Shown here in pieces: positions 17,452 to 25,167 of a DNA stretch of 64,000 nucleotides. Origin of the DNA: Ramlibacter tataouinensis (GTDB lineage: Bacteria; Pseudomonadota; Gammaproteobacteria; Burkholderiales; Burkholderiaceae_C); contig NZ_CP116009.1 of the NCBI RefSeq assembly GCF_027941915.1, positions 930,001 through 994,000 on the forward strand. Direction: 5' to 3'. The position numbers were made by a program, and so were the translations under genes. Below the pieces are notes generated by a model, which searched no databases, was not told where the DNA came from, and was given only the letters and a program-made list of their open reading frames with translations. Every line of letters begins with the position of its first letter. Within the stretch, counting starts at the first letter, position 1.

Positions 17452-17684
17452 TACTCTTCGCTCGCGATCGAGACCCCCCCTTCACGCACGAAATCTACCA
17501 GCATCGACAACACGCCCATATCCATACTTGTAGGATAGAAGTCGAAGGGACTCGTCAGCGCGAATTCCATAGCGCTATCCCACGCATCGGTGAGCACCCG
17601 CGCTTCCGCCTCCGAGGCTATAAAACCATCAGCCATGTACCAGGTAGCTGGTCGAGACGGATTCCAGCCGAACTTCAGAGCCAA
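17451..17684 (-). CDS. Small hypothetical protein downstream of the HEPN-CBS gene
   Basis: The sequence GFIASEAEARVLTDAWDSAM then EFALTSPFDFYPTSMDMGVL looks like a folded small protein. The frame is open from the stop of the upstream gene (17772) with no ATG or GTG; TTG at 17684 is one possible start, CTG at 17744 another, and both lack a strong ribosome site. It may be read by coupling to the HEPN-CBS gene, whose stop codon it nearly touches. No family recognised. Confidence 0.4.
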   Translation of the reverse strand: MALKFGWNPSRPATWYMADGFIASEAEARVLTDAWDSAMEFALTSPFDFYPTSMDMGVLSMLVDFVREGGVSIASEE

Positions 17685-17771
17685 AGCGAGGGCATTCGCC
17701 CAAGCAATAGACGAAACCCTGAATTCTTGATCGGTACGAACCAGGACGCGAGTCCTAATTATGGCAATCGT

Positions 17772-18542
17772 CTAGAGCAAGTCGAAGGCCGTCACTATTC
17801 CGACCAACTCCATGCCGTCCCTGCTCATCACTAGGATGGGTACCGATCCGAGCTTGCCTGCCACCTCTTGTATTGGAGTGTCGACTTGAGCCATATCTGG
17901 AGTTTCGAGCTCAAGATAGTTCTGCGAGACAGCATCCTCCAAAGACATGCCGAGCATCCGTGCCCGGGCGTCTTGTCCGACAGCTCCTCGAAGCGCTCGA
18001 GCTAGAGACGCGTCTGCGACGAGTCTCCACGCACCTTCCTGGACCCCGGGGATTCTGACCGGCAGGTAAGAGAATGATCCCGTAAGCATTGCTTGGCGCA
18101 CGAAACTGAGCGGATGCCATGCTGCCGCTTCCACCGGGTTGCGAACCATGAAATTCCCGACCGTTTTCATGTTTGCCTCTAGAGCATCCTCGAATATCAG
18201 TGCGCACTCGACTGAGTGTGCCGCCAGTCTGCGGGCTAAAGCCCCCTCATGGATTGCCATGTTGCGCGCAACCCGGACTGATTCCAACAACGCCGAAACT
18301 TCGTGGTGATAGTCCGATCGACCTTGAGGGACGGTTCGTGCAAGTGGCGAATTCTGTGCAAGTCCGCTCAGGGTATCCGCCAACGCACCAAGTCCGAAGC
18401 CGTGCCCGGGCGCAAGGAATCGACCTAGCCGTTCGAGCGCCTGGACCACACCCTCAAAATCTTCTGCGTTTGCGAGCACCCTTGCGCGCGCAGCGCGCAG
18501 CTGATCTCGAAAGAAGACCGCCGCATACTGATCAAGTGTCAT
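17772..18542 (-). CDS. HEPN-like / CBS-pair domain protein
   Basis: 256 residues in two parts. Residues 1-125 are all-helical and contain RNMAIHEGALARR, which fits the RX4-6H motif of HEPN ribonucleases (R about 93, H about 98). Residues 126-256 form a CBS pair: GNFMVRNPVEAAAWHPLS ... SLARAL, then VDTPIQEVAGKLGSVPIL and the typical end GMELVGIVTAFDLL. CBS pairs bind adenosine-type nucleotides, so a nucleotide-gated RNase is a reasonable hypothesis. Start ATG at 18542; a TTG lies two codons earlier. In an island of defence-type genes. The HEPN call rests on the motif and helicity only. Confidence 0.6.
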   Translation of the reverse strand: MTLDQYAAVFFRDQLRAARARVLANAEDFEGVVQALERLGRFLAPGHGFGLGALADTLSGLAQNSPLARTVPQGRSDYHHEVSALLESVRVARNMAIHEGALARRLAAHSVECALIFEDALEANMKTVGNFMVRNPVEAAAWHPLSFVRQAMLTGSFSYLPVRIPGVQEGAWRLVADASLARALRGAVGQDARARMLGMSLEDAVSQNYLELETPDMAQVDTPIQEVAGKLGSVPILVMSRDGMELVGIVTAFDLL

Positions 18543-18586
18543 TGACAAGTCATTCTTCGCTTTTTCTGTGGGTTAACGCCGGAGCC

Positions 18587-19870
18587 TCAATCCGTAGGCT
18601 TGTCCGCGACTGGCCACCATGGCGGTGGCCAGCTTTGCCAACTGGGCACGGTCAGCACCTCTGCGAGCTGCTTGTCCAATGGAGAGTCCTCGGCCAGCTC
18701 CTCCCGTACGACTCCCAACCAGACCTTCAAGCGATCTGCGAAGGGCGTCTTCAGGTTGGCGGCATGTTCGTCCAAATATCGCAGGAACCTCTCTAAGCGC
18801 TCGATCTGCTCATGGGTTTCAGCCATCGAAAAGGCGCGCTTCAGCTGCTCGGCACGGGACTCCGCCACCCTCCTCGCGGCTTCCCGTCGTTCCGCTTCCC
18901 GCTTGGCCCTCGCTTCGGCCGCTTCTCGCTCTTTGCGAAACAGGGGCTGTAGGCTTCCCAATTCGATCATCTTTTCCGCAATCTCACCGAGCCTCCCCTC
19001 CAGCTTCTCGGCAGTACCCTGCCATTCCGCACGAGCACGGTACTCTGTTCCGTTCCATTTCAGCGTGTACTTACCGCTTGGTATGGTTTCGTAGGTCTGG
19101 TAGGGCGCATGCCCTCGCTCTCTTGTCAGCTTGGCGATCTCCTCTGGGCTCATAGGAACTCGCCGATAGCCCTCTGTAAACTCAATCTCGAAGACCTCGT
19201 CCTCGCGGGTCGCGACGACCGCAGCCGGTTTATCTTCGCGGTAGCGACTAGCTCCTACCACCTCTCTTCGGGTGATCTTGAATCCTGCCGTCTCCAAAGC
19301 TCCAAACAGGCCCGCGTGGAAGCGCAATAACCAATCGATGTTCGCAAGTGAGCAAGTAATGTTCAGGCAGCCCTTGTGGAAAAGCCGATAGCGGCCATGA
19401 TCAGCGTGAGGCGGACGATCCTCCTCTTTGGCAAGGCCCCATTCACTTGGTCGGCGGCGTTCCCACTTGCGCTCCAAACCTGGAATTCGCTCGCAGTATC
19501 GGCTGGTGAACCGAATCAGGGGGTGAGCGCCTTCGAGCGACTCTGGCATCGACACGCGTTTCGGCTCCGGGGCTGGTTGCGCATGCTCTTCTAGCCACCG
19601 CTTCTGCGTCGCCCGGTCTTGCTCTGCGCGAGCACGCTGCTCTGGCGACGTGATCGCGAGCACTACCTCCGTGTCCTTGTCAGGGTTGGGCAACCTCGCT
19701 CTCTCCAGCTTGTGTCCGGCCTGAAGCTTCGCCCAATAGCCGCGCGGAGGTGTGGGGATCCCATGCCTGCGGCATGCTTTCGCCAGGGCAACGTCCGAGA
19801 TGCCAAGCTCCTTCGAGATCCTGGTGATTGGCGTGGCCCAGACCTTTTCGTAGAGCTCGCGTCTCTTCAT
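18587..19870 (-). CDS. N-terminal HTH protein with long coiled-coil C-terminus, function unknown
   Basis: 427 residues. Residues 1-50 are a conserved helix-turn-helix with RRELYEKVWATPITRISKEL then GISDVALAKACRRHGIPTPP and RGYWAKL. A charged linker follows, then a mixed domain (about 140-290), then a long Arg/Glu/Ala helix from about 305 to 380 (AEARAKREAERREAARRVAE). Proteins with this N-terminus occur in mobile regions and phage-related loci, but I know no assigned function. The gene stands alone, with 200 bases upstream that hold one copy of the island hairpin. Confidence 0.65.
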   Translation of the reverse strand: MKRRELYEKVWATPITRISKELGISDVALAKACRRHGIPTPPRGYWAKLQAGHKLERARLPNPDKDTEVVLAITSPEQRARAEQDRATQKRWLEEHAQPAPEPKRVSMPESLEGAHPLIRFTSRYCERIPGLERKWERRRPSEWGLAKEEDRPPHADHGRYRLFHKGCLNITCSLANIDWLLRFHAGLFGALETAGFKITRREVVGASRYREDKPAAVVATREDEVFEIEFTEGYRRVPMSPEEIAKLTRERGHAPYQTYETIPSGKYTLKWNGTEYRARAEWQGTAEKLEGRLGEIAEKMIELGSLQPLFRKEREAAEARAKREAERREAARRVAESRAEQLKRAFSMAETHEQIERLERFLRYLDEHAANLKTPFADRLKVWLGVVREELAEDSPLDKQLAEVLTVPSWQSWPPPWWPVADKPTD

Positions 19871-20046
19871 GGTTTCGCATGATCACCGAGAAGCACAGCC
19901 ACGCACAACCGGCGGTGTTCCGATCCGTGGGTTCTCCACATCGCATCCAGCCCCGCAGCTCGGAACTGGTCCAGGCCGCAGCTCATCCGGATCAACAGCG
20001 ACTTTGACGCCATCCAACAGCACAAACGTTCTGTCTTAACGAAGAG

Positions 20047-20065
20047 CACTGCCCAACCGAGGCAG
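20047..20065. repeat. Island hairpin, copy 1
   Basis: CACTGCC - six bases - AGGCAG, giving a CTGCC/GGCAG stem. It lies just 3' of the HExxH peptidase gene. TTAAC (20036-20040) and GTTAGAT (20072-20078) flank it; the second fits the GTTRRRY box of integron attC sites, which the other copies lack. Confidence 0.5.
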
Positions 20066-20072
20066 CACCCGG

Positions 20073-20624
20073 TTAGATGGTCGTGTTCCCGTCCCAAAGA
20101 ATGCCTGGAGGTCCGAGCAGATACTTGACCTCGTCGGCAGACAAGACTTGCGACAGCAGAAGAAACCTTGCAATGCATCCTACCCTCTTCCACTCACGAA
20201 TGAGAAGCTGCTCAGCCTCCGCTGTCAGAGTTCGGGGGTGGAGCTCGGTGGGAGGATCATCGTGTCCGAAGACAGCTTGCAGGTGATCGCGCAGGACACG
20301 ATGGTCGCCAACTGACCAAAACTGATCGGCAGGCCATCCCTCATCCTCGTACATCAGCCGCTCCGCCACCTCGCCAGCGACAAGAATTAGGATTTTCCGA
20401 CGGCAATGAGTTCGGTCCGCCGTGGTCATGCATTCGGCGGTGTAACTCCGTGCCGAGAGCCCATCGTAGGCGCGCCCTCCGGTGCGATGGAGCTCGATGC
20501 CAGCAACAGGCACTCCAAGCGCATGGGCGGTGACCTGGTGACCCGCTTCGTGATAAGCCAGGGCTCGATCCAAGATGCTGGCAGACGTGTAAGGCACCTG
20601 CGAATCGTACCGCTGCTTCGGCAC
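20073..20624 (-). CDS. Small HExxH zinc peptidase-like protein (M41/FtsH-peptidase-like)
   Basis: 183 residues. ALAYHEAGHQVTAHALGVPV (HEAGH about 25-29) is the zinc-binding helix of FtsH-type peptidases, and GEVAERLMYEDEG with a following helical part fits the peptidase domain. No AAA ATPase domain is present, so this is a stand-alone peptidase, cytosolic by the lack of a signal or membrane segment. Start GTG at 20624, with GAGGAAGG right upstream. It follows the HNH gene by eight bases and is probably cotranscribed with it. Pairing of a protease and a nuclease in an island suggests a defence or conflict role; unproven. Confidence 0.68.
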   Translation of the reverse strand: MPKQRYDSQVPYTSASILDRALAYHEAGHQVTAHALGVPVAGIELHRTGGRAYDGLSARSYTAECMTTADRTHCRRKILILVAGEVAERLMYEDEGWPADQFWSVGDHRVLRDHLQAVFGHDDPPTELHPRTLTAEAEQLLIREWKRVGCIARFLLLSQVLSADEVKYLLGPPGILWDGNTTI

Positions 20625-20632
20625 TGCCTTCC

Positions 20633-21175
20633 TCAGGCGACATTCACTCCCGGATCACTGGCTTCGCCAGACCCAGTCACCTCTCGGAAGATCTTGGACA
20701 ACGATGTTCGTTGCACAGCATGTGCCTTCATGAAGTCAGTCGAGTCGAGAAGCCCTCGTCGGTCGTAGGCCTCGAAGAGCAGCTTCAGGAGCTTGCCTAG
20801 AACGATCCGCGGAACCTCACTGCCAGGCCGTTCAAGAAGCCACTGATAAGGGTCACGGGCCCCTTTCGATGCGTTGCAGCGTCTACATGCACGGACAAGG
20901 TTGTCGATCGTGTCCGGGCCACCGATCGCAAGCGGAATCACATGATCCCATTCCAGTGAGTGGCGAGCACCGCAGTAGGCACAGACCTGACCTTCTTTAA
21001 AAAGAAGCTTGTTCTCGAGCACGATTCCTGACGGATTTGCCGTTGCGGCTCGCAACCGCCCATAGGTGTATGAAACGAACCGATACTCCGCCCGGCTGCC
21101 CGTCGCCGAGCCAGCAATAAGCTTGGCGTACTCCCAATAAAGCAAGTCCCTGACCGTCGGAAATTCACGCGCCAT
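20633..21175 (-). CDS. HNH endonuclease
   Basis: 180 residues. A zinc-supported HNH fold lies at about residues 62-105: VCAYCGARHSLEWDHVIPLA, then IGGPDTIDNLVRACRRCNAS and KGARDP. The two CxxC pairs and the WDH, N and KGARD positions are all kept, so it should cut DNA. Flanking helical parts carry no further known domain. Probably cotranscribed with the downstream peptidase. ATG at 21175 is the only sensible start; the ribosome site is weak. Confidence 0.82.
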   Translation of the reverse strand: MAREFPTVRDLLYWEYAKLIAGSATGSRAEYRFVSYTYGRLRAATANPSGIVLENKLLFKEGQVCAYCGARHSLEWDHVIPLAIGGPDTIDNLVRACRRCNASKGARDPYQWLLERPGSEVPRIVLGKLLKLLFEAYDRRGLLDSTDFMKAHAVQRTSLSKIFREVTGSGEASDPGVNVA

Positions 21176-21271
21176 GCAGATTGATTTCTACGATTCCGGC
21201 CTAGTGATCAAGTCAATCAGCGTACAGCCGATCGAGGTGAAATTTAGTTGAGCACAGGGAGTCGCGCAGGC

Positions 21272-21622
21272 TCAAGCCACTCTGCCCTTGCGAAGCGTTC
21301 TGGCAAGGTGCGAAACGATGCTCATGAAGTCTCCGTCCAGATTGGTGCCGTGATCGTCGGAGCTGCGGACACGCGCGCCCGGTGTACTCTCGACAGCTTC
21401 TTTTACCCAGGGGAGCGGCCGACGGTAGTAGATTCGCAAGTATGCGGGCTGCGACTTGGGCTCAACGATTTCAACAGAGCGCACGCCGAAGTGATTCTTG
21501 GCTTGCAGCAGCAGCTTCGTCCTGCGAATGTTCGCGAGCGGCTTGACCCACTCGCACTGCAATACATCGGCCAAGCCTGATTGCGCGTGAAGCTGCTTAA
21601 GTTCCTCGCTCCTATCTCTCAC
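21272..21622 (-). CDS. Small hypothetical protein, 116 residues
   Basis: Basic, soluble protein with no named family. Its core reads LANIRRTKLLLQAKNHFGVR then YLRIYYRRPLPWVKEAVEST. Start GTG at 21622 has GAGGAGA seven bases upstream. It lies in the gap downstream of the helicase gene and 97 bases upstream of the HNH gene, with a copy of the island hairpin 35 bases upstream of its start. Role unknown; could be an accessory of either neighbour. Confidence 0.5.
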   Translation of the reverse strand: MRDRSEELKQLHAQSGLADVLQCEWVKPLANIRRTKLLLQAKNHFGVRSVEIVEPKSQPAYLRIYYRRPLPWVKEAVESTPGARVRSSDDHGTNLDGDFMSIVSHLARTLRKGRVA

Positions 21623-21656
21623 GCAGATCTCCTCAAAGAGTCATCGACCTCGCAAG

Positions 21657-21675
21657 CACTGCCCGTCTGAGGCAG
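21657..21675. repeat. Island hairpin, copy 2
   Basis: CACTGCC - CGTCTG - AGGCAG: same stem and six-base spacing as the other copies. It sits upstream of the 116-residue gene and about 170 bases 3' of the helicase gene. Confidence 0.5.
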
Positions 21676-21846
21676 TGATTTGGCGGCGAACTAGAAAACC
21701 ACTCCGCCTTGCATTCGAGATCAAGCCTGAGCATCCCAATCTTGTCGGCTCGTGCGGTCAGTGATTCCTCCGCGCCGGGTAACGCGGGCCATCAGCAGCG
21801 TCGTGAACTCTGTAAGATCAGCTGCGCTGTCCTCACGGTGTTTCCC

Positions 21847-24800
21847 TCATTCCGCGCCTGAGGGCCGTTGCAGGGGCTCCTGCGTGGAATTTCGCCGCTG
21901 CGGCGCCGATGAAAGCGGCAGATCATCCACGCCCCCGTCTGGCGGCAGGGTCACAATTGAATGCGGCGGCGGCTCCAAATTGATGCACATATCCCGGAGC
22001 CAGATCGGATTCAACTGCTCGCTCGCGCTTTCTTCCAGGCACGCCAGCAGATCGTCCTGGCGCGGCTGCGCGAACACGAGCCGGTACAAGGCCAGGCTAC
22101 GACGCAAGCGGCGATAGCGAAGTTCGTCCCTGCTAAGCGGCATGGCCATGACACGGCGCTCGATGCTGGCGCCTCCTTCGGCCTCGAAGATCCAGTAGGG
22201 TATGAGGTCGGTGGCTCCAGTCGGCTTCTCACCGGCGGCGAGCCGGAACATGTGCGTCCACGGGTCTCGCAGGCCTTCCTCCGACTGCGCGCGGACCCCA
22301 AGACCGAAGCGGCGGGCCACGTTCTTGCGGACGGCATATCCCTTGTAGCGGTGCACCCGCCCTTCCCTCTGCTCGAGGTCCACCGGATTAGACGGCAGGT
22401 TCCAGTGCACCACCGCGTGACACCACACATGGAAGTCGAGTCCTTCCTGCCCCACTGAGGTGGACGTGAGCACGAAAGGCGCGAAGGGAGAGTTGAAGGC
22501 GGCCTGGACTACTTCCTTGCGAGCACCGCTTCCCTCGTCGTCCGACCGGGCTCCAAAGCGCACGGCAAAGTGGCTGCGCATCCTTGTCGGGAAAGGCTCC
22601 AGCTCCACGCGGCCTTCGTTCTCGCGCACCTGGTCGACCTGCAGGCTCGCGGTGCGCACGCTCATGGCCTTGTACATATGCTGCGCCAGGTGCTCTGAGT
22701 CGTCGGCGACCGCCGCATTCACGGCCAGCGATTCCTTCAGGTGGTGCACGTACTCGTCGAGCACGGCCTGCAGATTGCCTTCGCTGCAATAGCGCAGAAC
22801 CTGCCGCCAGTAGGATTCGTCGTCCTCCAGTTCCTGCAGCAAGGCAATGATTCGCGGCGAGTTGAACTGGCTGCGCAATCCCCAGGCCACTTGCGCTGCG
22901 CTGGTCATCAAGGCATCGCAGTCCCGAGGGCTCTGCATGTCCCACACGCGCGCCAGCGACCGCAAGGCGCAGGTCCCCGGCGCGCACAGGGCCACATCGG
23001 CGAGCACCTCCAGCAGGTCGCCCGGAACGCGTCCGAGGCCCGGGGGCGCCGATTGCAGCACCTGCTGCCAATACTGCACATGGCGGTCGAAGTGAGACGC
23101 CCGATCGGGCTCGCTGTCTTCGTCCTCACCCGCCGCGGCATCGCTGCGCGGATCCAACGCCTCGTGCCAGCGGCTTTGCGCCCATTGCCGGCTGGCAGGA
23201 TCCGACAGCTCGAATCTGGCAAGCACGACCCAGTACCAGCGCGGATCGTCGGGGCCGCTCTGCACTGAGCGATCGGCCAGGCCATCCAGGAGCGGCTCCA
23301 GCACGCTGACCACCCGCTGGCGCGCTTCGCGGTAGGAGAGGGGCTGGCCATGATGGCCCGTGATGCGGAAGGGATCCACCAGCCTGGCCAGCCGCAGCGC
23401 CGGGTACAGGAGCATCAGATTGAGCATGCCGCCCGGATGGCCGTCCTTGAGCGCAAACACGAGCCGGGCACGTACCCGCTTGCCCAGCGCGGAGTAGCGG
23501 ACGGAGACCTTGCGCCTGGCGAGGGCATGGCGTTCCGCCTCATAGGACAAGAGTGCGGCCAGCGCATCCGGCACCACGTTCCACGCGGAGAAGACCAGTT
23601 GCTTGCTGGGCGAGCCCACGCGGGCGTAAACACCGTCAGGTTGCCAGTAGGCGAGCGATGGCGGCATCCACACCAGATCGAAGAAGCCGGCCGATCGCAG
23701 CTCCTGCGCGAACACACGCAGGCGCGCGTTGGCCGGTTCCACGGACTTGTAGCGATCGACCACGGCGGGAGCAAACTGGCCCAGGCACGGCGCCAGCAAC
23801 TCACCCAGGCCGTCCCCGTGCTTCTCTAAATGTTCGCGGAACTGCAGCTTGTACTGGTAGTCGCGCATGAAGTTCAGGAGGTATGGACTGGACTTCCAGA
23901 ACTCGATCGTGTCCTGTTGGCCCATCTGCTGGCCCAGGAGCTCCAGCGCGCGCAGCTGTCGCAGGTCCTGCGGCACGAGCTCGGGCACCAAGATCTGCTC
24001 TCGTACCATGGCGTCGGACTTGAGCGTTGAGCGAACGCGCTCGGTGCGGCACATGACCGCGCGCAATCGGGACTCCAGGCGCACCTTGGCTTCGCGCAAG
24101 GCGGGCGCCGCAGCGCGTGCCGTGGCCGCAACCAGCAGACCCCGCCAGGCGGCGATGTCGACCTCCACCTGCTCAATGGCACGGGTGTCGTGCCGGTGCA
24201 GGAAGCGCAGCGTGCGCAGGAATTCGGCGTAGTGGTCCTCGCCGTCGTCCGAGGTGGCGTACATCTTGTACGGCGTCGCAGACAGCAGCAGGATGCGCAG
24301 TGCATCGGAGTGGTTGAACAGCTCGTAGGCGAGTTCCGCCGACGGGTTCTCGTCCGGGTGCGACAGCAGCTCGGAAAAGCGTTGAAACTCGTCGAGGATG
24401 ACCAGGTCCGGCTGCAGCACGCCGAGGCAGGTTTTCGACAGCAGGTGGCGCAGCTTGGAGATCAGGTTCAGCGTGGCTTCGCGCTGAACGTCTGTCGGCG
24501 TTCGCCTGCGGTCGCGGGCGACCTGCGCCGCTGCAGCGATTTCGGCTAGCAAGCCCTCTTCGGCCTTGACCACCTCCACGAACCGCCGTGCGATGTCAGC
24601 GTCATAGGCGTCGGCGGCAAGTCCGGCCACGAACTTCACCCAGCCTTCGTACGATGCGGAGCCGCACAGCACATTGAGCAGGCCGCGCGGGTCCACGCCC
24701 TTCAGTTGGCCGCGCAGCATGTGGTAGATCAGGCGCCGCTCCTCGCGCCGGCCGGTGCGGTTGCCTTTGGTGTCCGTGGTGCCGGGTGTGAAGCTGATGA

Positions 24801-25167
24801 AGTTCACCTGCAGTTGACCGGGCGCGCGTTGCAGCTCCCGCACCTGCAAGGGAAGCAGCGTCAGGCGCGTGGCGCTCGCAAAGGAGGTGAAGCCGTCCAG
24901 CCGCAGCCGCTGGATATTCTGCGCCGCGATGTCCTGGTTCGAACAGACATAGACGATGTCGACGCGATCCTGTTTGCGGCGTAACAGCTCCACCGTCTTG
25001 GCCACCAGGCCGCGCGCGACCAGGGTCTTGCCCAGCCCGACCTCGTCGGCCACCAGGAAGCGTGGGGCAGCGTCCGCGTCGATGAACATGCGTCGGAACA
25101 CATGGTTCACCGTGCGCAGCTGAAAGTCCTTGAGCCCCGCGAGCACCTCGTTGGTCACCTCGCTCAT
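21847..25167 (-). CDS. SNF2-like superfamily 2 helicase of a three-gene putative defence operon
   Basis: About 1106 residues. Motif I VADEVGLGKTLVARG (about 39-53), motif II LVILDEFQRFSELL (DEFQ about 259-262), then SATPYKM, and in the C-terminal RecA lobe TSTSVGQEGLDFHVW with EQREGRVHRYKG (about 930). So it has a complete ATPase and probably moves on or remodels DNA or RNA. The middle 500 residues match nothing I can name. The ATG at 25167 overlaps the stop of the PLD gene by four bases. The gene order DUF6361, PLD, helicase with ATGA couplings argues for one complex. I know no established name for this trio. Confidence 0.85.
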   Translation of the reverse strand: MSEVTNEVLAGLKDFQLRTVNHVFRRMFIDADAAPRFLVADEVGLGKTLVARGLVAKTVELLRRKQDRVDIVYVCSNQDIAAQNIQRLRLDGFTSFASATRLTLLPLQVRELQRAPGQLQVNFISFTPGTTDTKGNRTGRREERRLIYHMLRGQLKGVDPRGLLNVLCGSASYEGWVKFVAGLAADAYDADIARRFVEVVKAEEGLLAEIAAAAQVARDRRRTPTDVQREATLNLISKLRHLLSKTCLGVLQPDLVILDEFQRFSELLSHPDENPSAELAYELFNHSDALRILLLSATPYKMYATSDDGEDHYAEFLRTLRFLHRHDTRAIEQVEVDIAAWRGLLVAATARAAAPALREAKVRLESRLRAVMCRTERVRSTLKSDAMVREQILVPELVPQDLRQLRALELLGQQMGQQDTIEFWKSSPYLLNFMRDYQYKLQFREHLEKHGDGLGELLAPCLGQFAPAVVDRYKSVEPANARLRVFAQELRSAGFFDLVWMPPSLAYWQPDGVYARVGSPSKQLVFSAWNVVPDALAALLSYEAERHALARRKVSVRYSALGKRVRARLVFALKDGHPGGMLNLMLLYPALRLARLVDPFRITGHHGQPLSYREARQRVVSVLEPLLDGLADRSVQSGPDDPRWYWVVLARFELSDPASRQWAQSRWHEALDPRSDAAAGEDEDSEPDRASHFDRHVQYWQQVLQSAPPGLGRVPGDLLEVLADVALCAPGTCALRSLARVWDMQSPRDCDALMTSAAQVAWGLRSQFNSPRIIALLQELEDDESYWRQVLRYCSEGNLQAVLDEYVHHLKESLAVNAAVADDSEHLAQHMYKAMSVRTASLQVDQVRENEGRVELEPFPTRMRSHFAVRFGARSDDEGSGARKEVVQAAFNSPFAPFVLTSTSVGQEGLDFHVWCHAVVHWNLPSNPVDLEQREGRVHRYKGYAVRKNVARRFGLGVRAQSEEGLRDPWTHMFRLAAGEKPTGATDLIPYWIFEAEGGASIERRVMAMPLSRDELRYRRLRRSLALYRLVFAQPRQDDLLACLEESASEQLNPIWLRDMCINLEPPPHSIVTLPPDGGVDDLPLSSAPQRRNSTQEPLQRPSGAE

